Positions 16,560 through 28,323 of a stretch of DNA of 64,000 nt are shown here, piece by piece. Each line of letters starts with the position of its first letter. The first letter of the stretch is position 1. The stretch comes from Endozoicomonas sp. OPT23 (GTDB lineage: Bacteria > Pseudomonadota > Gammaproteobacteria > Pseudomonadales > Endozoicomonadaceae). The notes beneath the pieces were generated by a model that was not told where the DNA came from, did not search any database, and saw nothing but the letters and a program-made list of their open reading frames with translations. A program made the translations under genes and the position numbers. The stretch spans positions 62,001 to 126,000 of the forward strand of contig NZ_PPFD01000005.1 in NCBI RefSeq assembly GCF_009653635.1, read 5' to 3'.

Positions 16560-19385
16560 TCAAGCAAACAAGCGCCTCTCACCTTCACCTTCAACATTGT
16601 CGACGCAGCGACCGCACAGCTCAGGGTGAGCTTCAACGGAGCCAACATCTTCGCGACGGTGCCAGCAGCGATCACATTTTTCATGATCAGATTTGGCAAC
16701 TGCAACCTTCAGGCCTTCAACCTCTGTATCAACAGTGTCAGCCGCATCAGCCAGAGATTTTAGATCAGCTCTGGAAGTAATCAGTACAAAACGCAACTCA
16801 TTACCCAGTTTACTCAGGACGTTTTCAAGTTTACTGTCTACGAACAGAGTGACTTCTGCTTCCAGACCACCACCGATGGAACCGTCTTTACGGGCATCTT
16901 CCAGTGCCTTATTGACTGCTGTCTTAACAGCCATCACTTGCTGCCAGTAGTCACGACCCAGCTCATCACCTTCCAGACTGTTCAGGCCGGTGTACCAGCT
17001 GTCCAGTAGAACATGCTTGCCACGGTTGCCCGGAATAGCCTGCCAGATCTCATCAGCGGTAAAGCTGGTAATTGGCGCCATCCAGCGAACAAAGGCTTCA
17101 ATAATGTGGTACATAGCCGTTTGACAGCTACGACGAGCCAGACTGTCCGCCTGAGTGGTGTACTGACGGTCCTTGATGATATCGAGATAGAAACCACCCA
17201 GATCCAGTGAACAGAAGTTATGAACTTTCTGGTACACGTTCAGGAAGTTGTAACTGTCGTACGCCTCAATCACTTCATTCTGCAGACACAGAGCACGATC
17301 CACGGCCCAGCGATCCAGAGACATCATATCGTCCCACTCAACCATATCGGTTTCAGGGTTAAAGCCGGTCAGGTTAGAGAGCAGGAAACGAGCCGTATTA
17401 CGAATACGACGATAACTGTCTGCAGTACGCTTCAGGATTTCATCAGAAACCGTCATTTCTGCGGTGTAGTCTGTGGCAGACACCCAAAGACGCAGAATAT
17501 CAGCACCCAGAGATTTGAAGACCTTCTGCGGCGCAATAACGTTGCCCAGAGATTTGGACATCTTACGGCCGTTGGCGTCTACAGTGAAACCGTGGGTCAG
17601 CAGCTGCTTATAGGGAGGAATGCCTTTGGTCGCAATACCGGTCTTCAGGGAAGACTGGAACCAGCCACGATGCTGATCAGAACCTTCAACATAAATATCA
17701 GCCGGAGATTGCAGTTCATCACGACGATCCAGTACCGAGTAGTGAGTCACACCGGAATCAAACCATACATCCAGAGTGTCTGTCACTTTCACATATTGAT
17801 CTGCATCTTCAGCAGGCAGTACATCGGCAGGTGCCAGATCAAACCAGGCGTCCATACCTTCCTGCTCAACCTTCAGAGCAACCTTCTCGATCAGCTCAGC
17901 CGTATTCGGGTGCAGCTCTTCTGTTTCCTTGTGGATAAACAGAGCAATGGGCACGCCCCAGGTACGCTGACGGGATACACACCAGTCAGGGCTCTGACTC
18001 AGCATGGATTCCATACGTTTGCGACCCCAGTCCGGTGTGAACTGAACGTCTTCCAGAGACTTCATGGCGGTATCGAGCAGACCTTCTTTTTCCATGCTGA
18101 TAAACCACTGTGGGGTAGCACGGAAAATCAGAGGAGTTTTGGTACGCCAGCAGTGTGGGTAACTGTGAACCATCTTGGCTTTCGCCAGCACACGACCGTT
18201 GGTTTCCAGAACTTCAACAACCTTCGGGTCAACCTTGTAAACGTGCTCACCAGCGAACAGCTCAACATTGCTGCGGTAGATGCCAGCGTCGTCCAGATAG
18301 TTCAGTGTGCCAATGCCGTATTTCTTGCCAACATTGAAGTCGTCTACACCATGGTCAGGTGCGGTATGAACACAACCGGTACCTGCATCAGTGGTTACGT
18401 GGTCACCAATGATCAGAGGCAGTTCACGCTGGTAGAATGGATGAGCAACTTTCTTGCCTTCCAGCTGCGCGCCCAGAGTGCGGGCAATGATGGCGTAATC
18501 GGCAATACCGAAACGCTCCATGGCACTTTCCAGCAGAGCATCACCCAGAATCAAACGGGCTGGTGCACCATTTACTTCACACTGAACCAGTGCATAACCC
18601 AGTTCTGCGCCCAAAGTAACGGCCTGAGACGATGGCAGCGTCCATGGTGTGGTTGTCCAGATAACAACAGATACCTCACCTTCACCCTGCTCATTACCTT
18701 CAAAGTTAAAGGCAGACAACAAATCCGCTTCATCAAGAGCAGCGTAACGAACGTCGATCTGGGTTGAGGTCTTTTCCTGATACTCCACTTCGGCTTCAGC
18801 CAATGCAGAACCACCCACCACACTCCAGTAAACCGGTTTGTAACCTTTTACCAGATGACCATTGTCGGCAATCTTGCCCAGGGCACGGATAATGTCGGCT
18901 TCAGTCTGGAAGTCCATGGTCAGGTATGGCTTATCCCAGGTGCCGAGAATACCCATACGTTTAAAGTCTTCTTTCTGACCGGCTACCTGCTTGCCAGCGT
19001 ATCCACGGCATTTCTTACGGAAAGTTTTAAAATCAACCTTATCGCCCGCCTTGCCCAGCATGCCTTCAACCTTGTGTTCGATTGGCAGACCGTGGCAGTC
19101 CCAACCCGGCACATAAGGCGCGTCAAAACCACTCAGGGTTTTAGACTTGATGATGATGTCCTTGATGATCTTGTTAACGGCGTGACCGATATGAATGTCG
19201 CCGTTCGCGTACGGAGGGCCGTCGTGCAGAATAAACTTGTCACGACCTTCACTGGCTTTACGAATCTCTTCATAGAGATCCATGTCATACCAGCGCTTGA
19301 GCATATCCGGCTCGCGCTTGGCCAGATTACCGCGCATGGGAAAGTCGGTTTCCGGCAAATTCAATGTATGCTTATAATCGGTCAT
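16560..19385 (-). CDS. ileS: Isoleucyl-tRNA synthetase
   Basis: The 941-residue class I aminoacyl-tRNA synthetase charges tRNA-Ile. The HIGH motif is at residues 65-68 within [12 protein letters not shown]. The KMSKS loop is at 608-612 ([10 protein letters not shown]). The editing-domain segments [15 protein letters not shown] and [19 protein letters not shown] are present, as is the C-terminal zinc site (C904-x2-C907 and C924-x2-C927). Length matches the E. coli type with the zinc-binding tail. The gene stands between ribF and lspA as in most gammaproteobacteria, with hairpins on both sides suggesting separate transcription. Confidence 0.99.
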   Translation of the reverse strand: MTDYKHTLNLPETDFPMRGNLAKREPDMLKRWYDMDLYEEIRKASEGRDKFILHDGPPYANGDIHIGHAVNKIIKDIIIKSKTLSGFDAPYVPGWDCHGLPIEHKVEGMLGKAGDKVDFKTFRKKCRGYAGKQVAGQKEDFKRMGILGTWDKPYLTMDFQTEADIIRALGKIADNGHLVKGYKPVYWSVVGGSALAEAEVEYQEKTSTQIDVRYAALDEADLLSAFNFEGNEQGEGEVSVVIWTTTPWTLPSSQAVTLGAELGYALVQCEVNGAPARLILGDALLESAMERFGIADYAIIARTLGAQLEGKKVAHPFYQRELPLIIGDHVTTDAGTGCVHTAPDHGVDDFNVGKKYGIGTLNYLDDAGIYRSNVELFAGEHVYKVDPKVVEVLETNGRVLAKAKMVHSYPHCWRTKTPLIFRATPQWFISMEKEGLLDTAMKSLEDVQFTPDWGRKRMESMLSQSPDWCVSRQRTWGVPIALFIHKETEELHPNTAELIEKVALKVEQEGMDAWFDLAPADVLPAEDADQYVKVTDTLDVWFDSGVTHYSVLDRRDELQSPADIYVEGSDQHRGWFQSSLKTGIATKGIPPYKQLLTHGFTVDANGRKMSKSLGNVIAPQKVFKSLGADILRLWVSATDYTAEMTVSDEILKRTADSYRRIRNTARFLLSNLTGFNPETDMVEWDDMMSLDRWAVDRALCLQNEVIEAYDSYNFLNVYQKVHNFCSLDLGGFYLDIIKDRQYTTQADSLARRSCQTAMYHIIEAFVRWMAPITSFTADEIWQAIPGNRGKHVLLDSWYTGLNSLEGDELGRDYWQQVMAVKTAVNKALEDARKDGSIGGGLEAEVTLFVDSKLENVLSKLGNELRFVLITSRADLKSLADAADTVDTEVEGLKVAVAKSDHEKCDRCWHRREDVGSVEAHPELCGRCVDNVEGEGERRLFA

Positions 19386-19500
19386 AGTTGGATCTCATCA
19401 TCACTTTTTCAGCAGTATCGACCTGGATACCACGCGAAAAACATCCCAATATGTTCATGCAAAAACACAGCGGCTAGCACTTGAACCTTCGAGTCCAACA

Positions 19501-19531
19501 ATTATTTTCCCGCCGCAGGCGGGAAAATAAT
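19501..19531. terminator. Palindromic hairpin between ribF and ileS
   Basis: A perfect 14-bp stem (ATTATTTTCCCGCC / GGCGGGAAAATAAT) with a GCA loop. Read on the minus strand it lies about 110 bp after ribF and ends in AATAAT, so it can act as a terminator for ribF. The core TTnCCCGCC-NNN-GGCGGGnAA recurs at 25737-25763. Confidence 0.6.
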
Positions 19532-19638
19532 CAATTTATCCCGATTAAGTGTGTTCACGCACTTAGCTGTATTTTTCTAAAACAGTTTGTCCAGTAAACC
19601 TGAAGTTATCGTTTAAAAAAGTATTCAAACCAATAACA

Positions 19639-20562
19639 TCAGGTCGTCAGAGTTGTTCGTGCCACTTTAATGTCTGCAGCGATTGCAGCCTTGAGCTCAT
19701 CCAGCGAGTTAAACTTCTTTTCGCTGCGAATCTTCTCAATAAATTCTACCCGCAGTACCTGCCCATAAAGATCACTTTTGTGATCCAGCAGATGCACTTC
19801 CAGCAGAGGGTTTTCAGCCTCCACTGTAGGCCGGGTTCCAAGGTTGGCTACACCATTATAAGTAGCACCATTGATTCGTGCCCGAACCGCAAAAACGCCT
19901 TTCACAGGCAGAGCCTTTCGGTTCACTCGAATATTTGCTGTAGGGAAACCTAGCTTCCGCCCTAGCTTTTGACCGGAAATCACCTTACCCATCATGGTAA
20001 AAGGACGCCCCAGCAAGGCTTCTGCGCCATCAAGGTCGTCCTGAGCCAGACACTCCCGAACACGGGTGCTGCTGATTCGGCCGGCATCCATAATAACGGT
20101 TCGTGTATCACAGACCTCAAAACCACGTTGCTCACCCATCGCTTTAAGGTGGGCGTAGTTACCCGCGCGATTCAAACCGTAGCGGAAATCATCACCAACA
20201 ATCAGGAAGCGTATGTCCAGACCATCCACCAACACCTTCATTACGAAGTCGTCAGGTGTCAGACTCTGCAAGCGTTCGGTAAAAGGCAGGCAAAGAACCT
20301 GATCAACACCCGCTTCTTCCAGCAACACCAGCTTTTCTCTCAGATTGGTGACCCGGGCTGGTGCCCTGCTCCCCTGAAAGAATTCTCTGGGCTGAGGTTC
20401 AAAAGTAATCACACATAAACGAACACCTTGTTGGTCTGCTCGCTTACGTAATGCCTCGAGTATCGTTTTGTGGCCCAGATGAACACCGTCAAAATTCCCT
20501 ATGGTCGCAACACAGGCTCGATGCTCCGGTTTGATATTATGCATTCCGCGGATCAACTGCAT
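19639..20562 (-). CDS. ribF: Bifunctional riboflavin kinase / FAD synthetase
   Basis: The 307-residue enzyme phosphorylates riboflavin to FMN and adenylylates FMN to FAD. The N-terminal nucleotidyltransferase part shows TIGNFDGVHLGHK, VITFEPQPREFF, IVGDDFRYGLNRAGN and ISSTRVRECL. The C-terminal kinase part shows GQKLGRKLGFPTANI and GVANLGTRPTV. I chose ATG 20562 (MQLIRGMHNI), the conserved RibF start; the open frame continues 42 codons upstream without family similarity. Normally it directly follows murJ; here an unrelated gene on the other strand separates the two. Confidence 0.97.
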   Translation of the reverse strand: MQLIRGMHNIKPEHRACVATIGNFDGVHLGHKTILEALRKRADQQGVRLCVITFEPQPREFFQGSRAPARVTNLREKLVLLEEAGVDQVLCLPFTERLQSLTPDDFVMKVLVDGLDIRFLIVGDDFRYGLNRAGNYAHLKAMGEQRGFEVCDTRTVIMDAGRISSTRVRECLAQDDLDGAEALLGRPFTMMGKVISGQKLGRKLGFPTANIRVNRKALPVKGVFAVRARINGATYNGVANLGTRPTVEAENPLLEVHLLDHKSDLYGQVLRVEFIEKIRSEKKFNSLDELKAAIAADIKVARTTLTT

Positions 20563-20744
20563 TGGGCGGCTTATTCTCTGTTCAGACTGGCAAAGGCAGG
20601 GATTATATCGCAGGAGACAGGCTGGATACAGTACGCACAACCCAAGAGTCTCGTTATCGCCTGTCAGTTGTCCGCCCTCACGATTCAAACACTCAATGAA
20701 TATGCCGAAATTCTGCTGTATCAGCTAATTATAAAGGCAAAGCA

Positions 20745-22298
20745 ATGGACTCGCGCTCTGTATCCCGGCCAGACACAGCCAGTTACCGGCCTTTGCCTCA
20801 AACTACGCCTGCCAATACTTCAGCCAGAGCATTAGGACGGACCATTAGGCTTAGCATGCCAAAGAAGTTTCTACCTCCTGCCCATGACTATACCCGCTCA
20901 AAACTGCTCAACTATTTAATCAGGCCTTTTGCTTCCCTGTTTCGACTCATAGGCGTCTATAAGCCAGAAGTAGCAAAGAACCCAACATTTACTCGAATGA
21001 TCGCATCACTTTCCAGCGCTCTGGATAATATAACTTCGTTACCTTCTCCGACAGAATCACTTAAGTCTCAGTTAGAACAGCTATCCGGCGCCTATCGAGA
21101 TAACCCCCACCTTAGACAAGCCTATCAGCAGGGGTCAGGGCACTTGATGAGCCTGAGCAGTGAGATGGAGGAACTGACCACAGCGTTCAATCAAGCCAAA
21201 GAGGAAGCATCCGTTACCACTCTTGAATTGGACACATGCAGAAATAACAGAAAAGCAGCCTTTGCCCAGAAGCGCCTTAGCACAGAGCTGGCAGTTCTGA
21301 TAAGCCAAGGCCAACGTCTTCAGGCACTGACTGATGAAGTAAACCAGGAGCTGGAACAACTGAATAGTTTATTACCGGATGATTATAAGCTCTCTGGAGA
21401 ACAGCCAGAAAATGATATAGATCTGATTTCCGGACCTCTGGTTACTCTGGAAAGCCTGTTAGGGATAATGACAAATTCACCCGCCAGATCATCAACCCGG
21501 CAACGGCCAGCGACTGACAAACCTTCAGAACTACCACCTCATCAGATTGCTCAGCAATCCCAGAAAAGTATGCCTAAATCTGAGCCTGCTGATATTAACT
21601 ATGTCACTGATATCTTGCCTTTAACACCTGACAATCTGGATCAAACTGATGAGACCGCTCCTCTGTCAGCATTGTCCAATAGAAGCACAACCGATCCCGT
21701 TTATCAGAATTTGGAGGAACTTAAATACTCCATTCAATACACCAGTAGGGCCATCAGACAAGTCCGCGATAAATTTAATGATTACACAGAGAAAGGTGGC
21801 AAGGCAGATAAGAAAGCACAGGCAGCCTTTCAACAGCAGGTCGATCACTTTCTACAGCTAGCCTCTCAGCTAGAAGACGAAGTGAAAGAAAGAAAGGTCT
21901 CCACTAATGACCTCATGAGATCCTATTCAGGCCATAATCCGGCCGACCCGGTTACGCATCCAATGCATCGTTTTCGCCTGCGAAACCAGGCCATTGAGGA
22001 TATTCACCAGTGCAAGGTGATTGCCGCCACCTATCTGCAACACTACGAAGCCATTCATGAAACTATTGAGCAGTTAATCCTAAGTCTGCCAGTTCAAGCA
22101 GAAGATGAGATGAGAACACCTTTCGACGATAAACGTTACATGATTGCTGAAGAGGGGATGAATAGTGCGGAAAACGAAGAACTACTGAAATTTAGCCCGT
22201 CAGACTGGCCGATACTCCACAAACTTCAACACAATGAAGCATCGGCGAGAAAAACATTCAACCCAGGTCTATTCAGCTCACCTATTGGCGGTGGATAA
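20745..22298 (+). CDS. Unrecognised coiled-coil protein, possible secreted effector
   Basis: I do not recognise this 517-residue protein. The first about 40 residues are rich in Ser, Pro, Thr and Arg with no signal peptide. A short hydrophobic patch (LLNYLIRPFASLFRLIGVY, about 54-72) follows. Then come long predicted helices with coiled-coil character (about 90-215 and 320-395). Between them is a polar, probably disordered linker rich in Pro, Ser and Gln. The end, FNPGLFSSPIGGG, is glycine-rich. AAGG lies seven bases before ATG 20745. It sits in opposite orientation between murJ and ribF, genes that are usually adjacent, so it looks like a later acquisition. An effector-like role is only inferred from composition and the SopB-like and T6SS genes nearby. 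Confidence 0.7.
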   Translation: MDSRSVSRPDTASYRPLPQTTPANTSARALGRTIRLSMPKKFLPPAHDYTRSKLLNYLIRPFASLFRLIGVYKPEVAKNPTFTRMIASLSSALDNITSLPSPTESLKSQLEQLSGAYRDNPHLRQAYQQGSGHLMSLSSEMEELTTAFNQAKEEASVTTLELDTCRNNRKAAFAQKRLSTELAVLISQGQRLQALTDEVNQELEQLNSLLPDDYKLSGEQPENDIDLISGPLVTLESLLGIMTNSPARSSTRQRPATDKPSELPPHQIAQQSQKSMPKSEPADINYVTDILPLTPDNLDQTDETAPLSALSNRSTTDPVYQNLEELKYSIQYTSRAIRQVRDKFNDYTEKGGKADKKAQAAFQQQVDHFLQLASQLEDEVKERKVSTNDLMRSYSGHNPADPVTHPMHRFRLRNQAIEDIHQCKVIAATYLQHYEAIHETIEQLILSLPVQAEDEMRTPFDDKRYMIAEEGMNSAENEELLKFSPSDWPILHKLQHNEASARKTFNPGLFSSPIGGG

Positions 22299-22340
22299 AC
22301 CAGAGCATTAGATATTTTTATTTCAAAACTGCATTAATAC

Positions 22341-23921
22341 TCAATGCCTGAACTGCCGAATGCGAACACCCGTTATCAGTAGCGAGGCTGCGTAAGCGAT
22401 CACCCCTGCAACAACCAGCTGCCCCATTTCAAACACTCTCTGCCAGAGCCCTGCTTCCAGCCACCACTCGGTATCTGCAGCCATATAAAACAGACAAGTC
22501 GCCAGAACCGTATTAGCAAACAGCAGTCTGGCAGCGTATTTCAGCCAACCATCGGTTGCCTTGAAAATGCCGGTTCGCTTTAGCCCCCAGAACAACATTC
22601 CGGCATTAAGAAACGCTGACAGTGTTGTCGCCAAAGCCAAACCTGCATGCTGTAACCAGAACACCAGCATCAGGTTAAACACCATATTGGCCGCCATGGC
22701 CTTGATGGCAATTTTCACTGGGGTTTTTGTATCCTGTCGAGCGAAGTAGCCCGGTGCCAGAACCTTGATCAACATAAAGGCAACCAGCCCCAGCGAATAG
22801 GCTTTCAAACTCATGGCCGCCATCAATACGTCATGGTTCTGCATTTCACCGTAATCGAACAGCGTCGCTATCAGAGGTTCTGCCAGAATAAACAACGCAA
22901 CCGCCGCAGGCAGGCCGATCAACAGAACCAGGCGCAGTGCCCAGTCCAGTGTTTTTGAAAACTGACCACTGCTCTCTTCAGAATGTTTACGGGAAAGACT
23001 GGGAAGAATCACGGTAGCTATAGCAATACCAAACACACCCAGCGGCAACTCGGCCAACCGATCTGAGTAATAAAGCCAGGAGACACTGCCTGTCACAAGA
23101 AATGATGCCAGCACAGTATCCAGCAGCAAATTGATCTGACTGACCGAAACACCAAACAGGGCTGGAATCATCAGTTTCATGATTCGCTTTACACCTTCAT
23201 GGTCTTTACCCCATTTAGGTGCAGGCAGCAGACGAATCTGCAACAGGAACGGAATCTGCAACAACAACTGTGAAATACCAGCAATCACCACACCCCAGGC
23301 GAGTGCCATAACACCGCTTTCAAAATAAGGTGTCAGGAACAATGTTGAGCCAATCAAACTCAAGTTGAGCAGTACTGGTGTAAAAGCAGGCACCGCAAAA
23401 CGGTTGTAACTGTTAAGGATTGATCCAGCCAGTGCCGTCAGCGAAATCAGCAACAAATAAGGAAAAGTAATCCGCAGCATCTCACCGGCTAATTCCAGCT
23501 TTTCAGGCTGGTCAATGAAGCCGGGAGCGAACAGCCTGATCAATAATGGCGAAGCCAGCATACAGAGCATGGTGACAATGGTCAGGGTTCCCGCCAGAGT
23601 TCCGCTGACCCGCCGAACCAGCTCCTGCACTTCCTCAAAGCTTCTTTTGGTACGATATTCCGACAAAACAGGAACAAAAGCCTGAGAGAAAGCGCCTTCA
23701 GCAAACAGGCGGCGAAGAAAGTTGGGAATCTTGAACGCTACAAAGAACGCATCTGCCGATGCGGTAGAGCCAAAATAACCGGCAATCACAACGTCCCTGG
23801 CCAACCCAAGCACTCTGGACATCATAGTCATCACACCAACCAACAGGCTCGATCTCAGCAGGCTGGGTGACTTATTTGCTTCGACAGCATCCTGTGCTGA
23901 CGATTTACTGGGCTCAGACAT
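22341..23921 (-). CDS. murJ: Lipid II flippase MurJ
   Basis: The 526-residue, highly hydrophobic protein has about 14 transmembrane helices and belongs to the MOP superfamily. It moves lipid II across the inner membrane for peptidoglycan synthesis. Family blocks visible: LLRSSLLVGVMTMMSRVLGLARD at the N-terminus, DAFFVAFKIPNFLRRLFAEGAFSQAFVPV (the MurJ/MviN hallmark), SWLYYSDRLAELPLGVFGIAIATVILPSLS, and LKVLAPGYFARQDTKTPVKIA. Length is normal. It is divergent from rpsT as in Pseudomonas and convergent with the unknown gene at 20745-22298. Confidence 0.98.
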   Translation of the reverse strand: MSEPSKSSAQDAVEANKSPSLLRSSLLVGVMTMMSRVLGLARDVVIAGYFGSTASADAFFVAFKIPNFLRRLFAEGAFSQAFVPVLSEYRTKRSFEEVQELVRRVSGTLAGTLTIVTMLCMLASPLLIRLFAPGFIDQPEKLELAGEMLRITFPYLLLISLTALAGSILNSYNRFAVPAFTPVLLNLSLIGSTLFLTPYFESGVMALAWGVVIAGISQLLLQIPFLLQIRLLPAPKWGKDHEGVKRIMKLMIPALFGVSVSQINLLLDTVLASFLVTGSVSWLYYSDRLAELPLGVFGIAIATVILPSLSRKHSEESSGQFSKTLDWALRLVLLIGLPAAVALFILAEPLIATLFDYGEMQNHDVLMAAMSLKAYSLGLVAFMLIKVLAPGYFARQDTKTPVKIAIKAMAANMVFNLMLVFWLQHAGLALATTLSAFLNAGMLFWGLKRTGIFKATDGWLKYAARLLFANTVLATCLFYMAADTEWWLEAGLWQRVFEMGQLVVAGVIAYAASLLITGVRIRQFRH

Positions 23922-24024
23922 TCAGAAGACTCAGACTCTTGAAAAAACGGCCAATAATACCTCAGGAACTTCCCACATATACAGCATCATGGGGTTTCAC
24001 GCAGTTCAGCGTCAAGCTCCGTTA

Positions 24025-24053
24025 TTGACAACCCGAGTGCAAATAGGCATGAT
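24025..24053 (+). promoter_or_regulatory. Probable sigma-70 promoter of rpsT
   Basis: A perfect -35 TTGACA (24025-24030) is followed after 17 bases by CATGAT (24048-24053, four of six consensus bases). A second weaker pair, TTGACT at 24062 and TTTTAG at 24085, also with 17-base spacing, lies just downstream and is followed by a GC-rich stretch. E. coli rpsT likewise has two promoters. The leader would be about 110-150 nt. Confidence 0.55.
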
Positions 24054-24205
24054 TCCGCGACTTGACTGTATGGGTATGGCACCTTTTTAGCTCTTGCCCG
24101 GGAGCTCTCTCGGTGACGCGGCAAACACCATGCTCAAAGCAGAGCGGCCCGAAGCTTCTCTGACTAAACAGTAAACCGGTTAACAAGATTTCAGGAGCCC
24201 TTAAC

Positions 24206-24472
24206 ATGGCTAACTCTCCATCTGCGAAGAAACGCGCTCGTCAAGCTGAAGTACGTCGTACTCACAATGCTTCCCTGCGCTCCATGGTTCGTACTTCTCT
24301 GAAGAAAGTAGTACGTGCTATCGAAGCTAAAGACGCTGAACTGGCTAAGACTGAGTACACTGCTGCTGTACCGGTTATTGACCGTATGGCTGACAAAGGC
24401 ATCATCCACAAGAACAAGGCTGCTCGTCATAAGAGCCGCCTGAACGCTCAGATCAAAGCTCTGACTGCTTAA
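24206..24472 (+). CDS. rpsT: 30S ribosomal protein S20
   Basis: The 88-residue, strongly basic helical protein binds 16S rRNA early in 30S assembly. [29 protein letters not shown] and [21 protein letters not shown] are diagnostic for S20. AGGAGCC lies eight bases before the ATG, a strong ribosome site. In E. coli S20 represses its own translation through the leader; the long leader here could serve the same purpose (inference). It is transcribed away from murJ and is convergent with proB. Confidence 0.99.
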   Translation: MANSPSAKKRARQAEVRRTHNASLRSMVRTSLKKVVRAIEAKDAELAKTEYTAAVPVIDRMADKGIIHKNKAARHKSRLNAQIKALTA

Positions 24473-24487
24473 TCTGAACGATGATGC

Positions 24488-24516
24488 AAAAAAACCGGCT
24501 TAGGCCGGTTTTTTTT
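24488..24516. terminator. Bidirectional terminator between rpsT and proB
   Basis: Stem AACCGGC / GCCGGTT with a 4-base loop, flanked by seven A on the left and eight T on the right, 15 bases after the rpsT stop. The A and T runs on both sides let it work for both convergent genes. Confidence 0.9.
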
Positions 24517-24534
24517 ACGTCTGGAGAAACGTTC

Positions 24535-25665
24535 TCAACAACAGATCAGCACCATATTGTCTCGATGCAGGAATTCCGGCTCACCTTCGTAGCCAAGCAA
24601 TTCAGGAATCATCTTACTGGCCTGTCCCGAGATTTTCGAAGCCTCTTCCGAACTGTAGTTAATCAAACCTCGAGCGATTTCATTACCCTGCTCATCAACA
24701 CAGGTCACCATTTCGCCACGCTGAAAGCTGCCTTTAACCGCTTTGACACCAACAGGCAGCAAACTCTTACCTTGAGTACAGAGCACTTTCACAGCACCAG
24801 CATCCAGAACCAGCTCACCAGCTGTCTGCATATGCCCCTGAAGCCACTGCTTGCGAGCCGCCATACGCTCATGATCAGGCAATAATAAAGTCCCCAGGTC
24901 CTCTTCTTTATAAAGGCGCTCAATCACCTGATCAATACGACCACCAACAATCACGGTTGCCGCACCGGAAGCTGCCGCCTGACGAGCTGCACGAAGCTTG
25001 GTCTGCATACCTCCACGACCAAGACGACCACTGCCACCACCGGCCATTGCATCCAGCGAAGGATCCTGAGCCCGGACTTCAGAAATCAACTTTGCCAGGC
25101 TGTCTTTGCGTGGGTCAGCGGTATAAAGGCCATCCTGATCAGTCAAAATTACCAGCATATCGGCTTCGACCAGGTTGGTAACAAGTGCGCCCAGGGTATC
25201 ATTATCACCAAAACGAATTTCATCGGTGACAACGGTATCGTTTTCATTAACAACTGGCACTACGCCCATATCGAGCAAAGTATTCAAAGTGCTGCGAGCA
25301 TTCAGGTAACGCTGACGATTACTGTGATCAGCATGAGTAAGCAATACTTGCGCGGGCTGAACACCATGGTATTGAAAACTGCTTTCCCAGGTCTGGACCA
25401 GACGAGCCTGACCTACAGCTGCTGCAGCCTGAAGCTCATTCAAAGCGGTCGGTCGATCTTTCAGGTTCAGTTTTTCCATACCAGCCGCTACCGCACCAGA
25501 GGAAACCAGAACGACTTCAACACCCTGTTTGCGCAACTGACAGATCTGGGTAACCCAGCCATTTATGCTGTTAACATCCAGACCACGACCTTCATTGGTC
25601 AGCAGGGCACTGCCAATCTTGATTACCCAGCGACGGGCTTTTTTCAACCTGCTTCGCTCACTCAT
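24535..25665 (-). CDS. proB: Glutamate 5-kinase
   Basis: The 376-residue enzyme carries out the first step of proline synthesis, ATP-dependent phosphorylation of glutamate, and is usually feedback-inhibited by proline. The kinase domain shows [61 protein letters not shown] and [20 protein letters not shown]. The C-terminal PUA domain (about 275-370) shows [23 protein letters not shown]. The end is unusual in closing with a Cys-Cys pair. GAGGA precedes the ATG. The obgE-proB order matches Pseudomonas; here a 12-bp-stem hairpin lies between the two genes. Confidence 0.98.
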   Translation of the reverse strand: MSERSRLKKARRWVIKIGSALLTNEGRGLDVNSINGWVTQICQLRKQGVEVVLVSSGAVAAGMEKLNLKDRPTALNELQAAAAVGQARLVQTWESSFQYHGVQPAQVLLTHADHSNRQRYLNARSTLNTLLDMGVVPVVNENDTVVTDEIRFGDNDTLGALVTNLVEADMLVILTDQDGLYTADPRKDSLAKLISEVRAQDPSLDAMAGGGSGRLGRGGMQTKLRAARQAAASGAATVIVGGRIDQVIERLYKEEDLGTLLLPDHERMAARKQWLQGHMQTAGELVLDAGAVKVLCTQGKSLLPVGVKAVKGSFQRGEMVTCVDEQGNEIARGLINYSSEEASKISGQASKMIPELLGYEGEPEFLHRDNMVLICC

Positions 25666-25736
25666 TCCTCACTCCCTCAACAGCTATAAGCCCTTTTCAT
25701 GCTCAATCTGAAGCCGCTATTCAACTATCCAGATAC

Positions 25737-25763
25737 AATTTACCCGCCATAGGCGGGTAAATT
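25737..25763. terminator. Palindromic hairpin between obgE and proB
   Basis: A perfect 12-bp stem (AATTTACCCGCC / GGCGGGTAAATT) with an ATA loop, 31 bp after the obgE stop on the minus strand. It lacks a long T run. It shares its core with the hairpin at 19501-19531. Confidence 0.55.
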
Positions 25764-25794
25764 AACAGGCTCTTATAACGAACATTAACAATAG

Positions 25795-27003
<1,209 letters not shown>

Positions 27004-27191
27004 TCAAAACCTCCTGCAGTATCGTCTACCGCAACACCGGTATAGCCCGATAATGCCTGCAAGTCAGTACTCATATTGTGAGTATTGGCAGAATACTGAG
27101 TTCCAGACACCACGAGAACACAACCGGCTTATCTTTTTCGACAAGCAGCTTTCACAAACCGCTTTTAAAAATAGGCAAAGCATATACAAGA

Positions 27192-27216
27192 AAGCCCCGC
27201 CAAAATAGCGGGGCTC
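27192..27216 (-). terminator. Terminator after rpmA
   Basis: Read on the minus strand: AGCCCCGC, a 7-base loop, GCGGGGCT, then TTCTTGT, about 50 bases after the rpmA stop. The 8-bp GC-rich stem and partial T tract make at least partial termination before obgE likely. Confidence 0.75.
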
Positions 27217-27266
27217 TCAAGTAGACCAGATAATCTTTTCAGATCATGCTGATCCGGCAGCAGTCA

Positions 27267-27524
27267 TTACGCAACTTCGATGCGAATGTACTTACGCTTC
27301 TGAGGACCTTTAACCTCAAAAACGACTTTGCCTTCAGCTTTGGCGAACAGGGTGTGATCCTTGCCCATGCCAACGTTCTCACCAGCGTGGAACTTGGTGC
27401 CGCGCTGACGAACCAGAATATTGCCAGCCAGTACAGCTTGACCGCCGAAGCGCTTGACGCCAAGACGTTTACTTTCTGAATCGCGACCGTTACGAGTAGA
27501 ACCACCAGCTTTTTTGTGAGCCAT
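27267..27524 (-). CDS. rpmA: 50S ribosomal protein L27
   Basis: The 85-residue L27 begins [20 protein letters not shown], the conserved N-terminus that reaches the peptidyl-transferase centre, followed by [23 protein letters not shown]. Alanine directly follows the initiator Met, so there is no Firmicutes-type cleaved extension. An AGGATAG site precedes the ATG. It forms the usual pair with rplU upstream (130-bp gap). Confidence 0.99.
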   Translation of the reverse strand: MAHKKAGGSTRNGRDSESKRLGVKRFGGQAVLAGNILVRQRGTKFHAGENVGMGKDHTLFAKAEGKVVFEVKGPQKRKYIRIEVA

Positions 27525-27654
27525 GCTGCTATCCTTTTATCTCAGTCCTGTAACCGGCTACCACACCAGAAACCTGACTTTTAGTAAAATTAAATGAATC
27601 CTTTCGGACCCATCAGCTTATCAAAATGCGTGTCACCCGAAGGTAACAACGTCA

Positions 27655-27966
27655 TTAGCCAGCGATGCTGGTGATTTTCAGCTCAGTGAACCACTGACGG
27701 TGGCCCATCTGCTTACGGTGGTGCTTACGACGCTTGAACTTGATGATCTTGATCTTTGGACCACGACCGTGAGCGACTACTTCAACAGTAACCTTGGCGC
27801 CTTCGATAAGAGGAGCACCTACTTTCAAGTCTTCGCCGTTAGCAATCAGCAGAACATCGCTGATGTCCAGGCTCTCGCCTGCAGCTACGTCCAGTTTTTC
27901 TACCTTCAGGGTAGTGCCTTCAGCAACACGGTACTGCTTGCCGCCAGTTTTGATAACTGCGTACAT
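27655..27966 (-). CDS. rplU: 50S ribosomal protein L21
   Basis: The 103-residue L21 is recognised by [17 protein letters not shown] at the start and [19 protein letters not shown] near the end. ATG 27966 is chosen because GGAGATTAAT precedes it and it gives the family start; the open frame extends 27 codons further without similarity. It is the first gene of the rplU-rpmA pair. In most gammaproteobacteria ispB is its divergent neighbour. Here ispB lies about 24 kb away, beyond the secretion cluster. Confidence 0.99.
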   Translation of the reverse strand: MYAVIKTGGKQYRVAEGTTLKVEKLDVAAGESLDISDVLLIANGEDLKVGAPLIEGAKVTVEVVAHGRGPKIKIIKFKRRKHHRKQMGHRQWFTELKITSIAG

Positions 27967-28127
27967 ATTAATCTCCGAAAATCCTGTAATAGCCTTTTTG
28001 TCAAAGGCATCCGGCGAGATCCTGACTGAAATGTCGAGGGTACTCAATACCGGAATTTTCTAATCTATCTACGTCTATCTGATCATCGGTTGCACCACCT
28101 TTACGGTGAAGCAACAGCAGGCAGCGC

Positions 28128-28155
28128 CGCATAAGCTATGGCAGACTTTTGTCGA
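28128..28155 (-). promoter_or_regulatory. Possible rplU promoter
   Basis: On the minus strand TCGACA (28155-28150) is followed after 16 bases by TATGCG (28133-28128) and then a GC-rich stretch, as often seen at ribosomal-protein promoters. The -10 is poor. The rest of the 357-bp gap between rplU and the next plus-strand frame shows no gene. Confidence 0.35.
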
Positions 28156-28323
28156 AACATTTCTGTTAAAACAAGAGTCCCATAACATGACAAAATGGAC
28201 TGCTACCGTGGATTCTCAGTCAGATTCCAAGACAGGGGCGCAAATTTTAAGGAATTGCAACCGCCGTGGCAAGCCGTTTTGTCTATCCTTTGCCTGTGTT
28301 CTTTACCAGCTGTTCCGGTATTG

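Noticed and set aside
17220-18767. A 515-codon open frame on the plus strand inside ileS
   Set aside because: It is antisense to the well-supported ileS gene, has no recognisable domain, and its residue make-up reflects the mirrored ileS codons.
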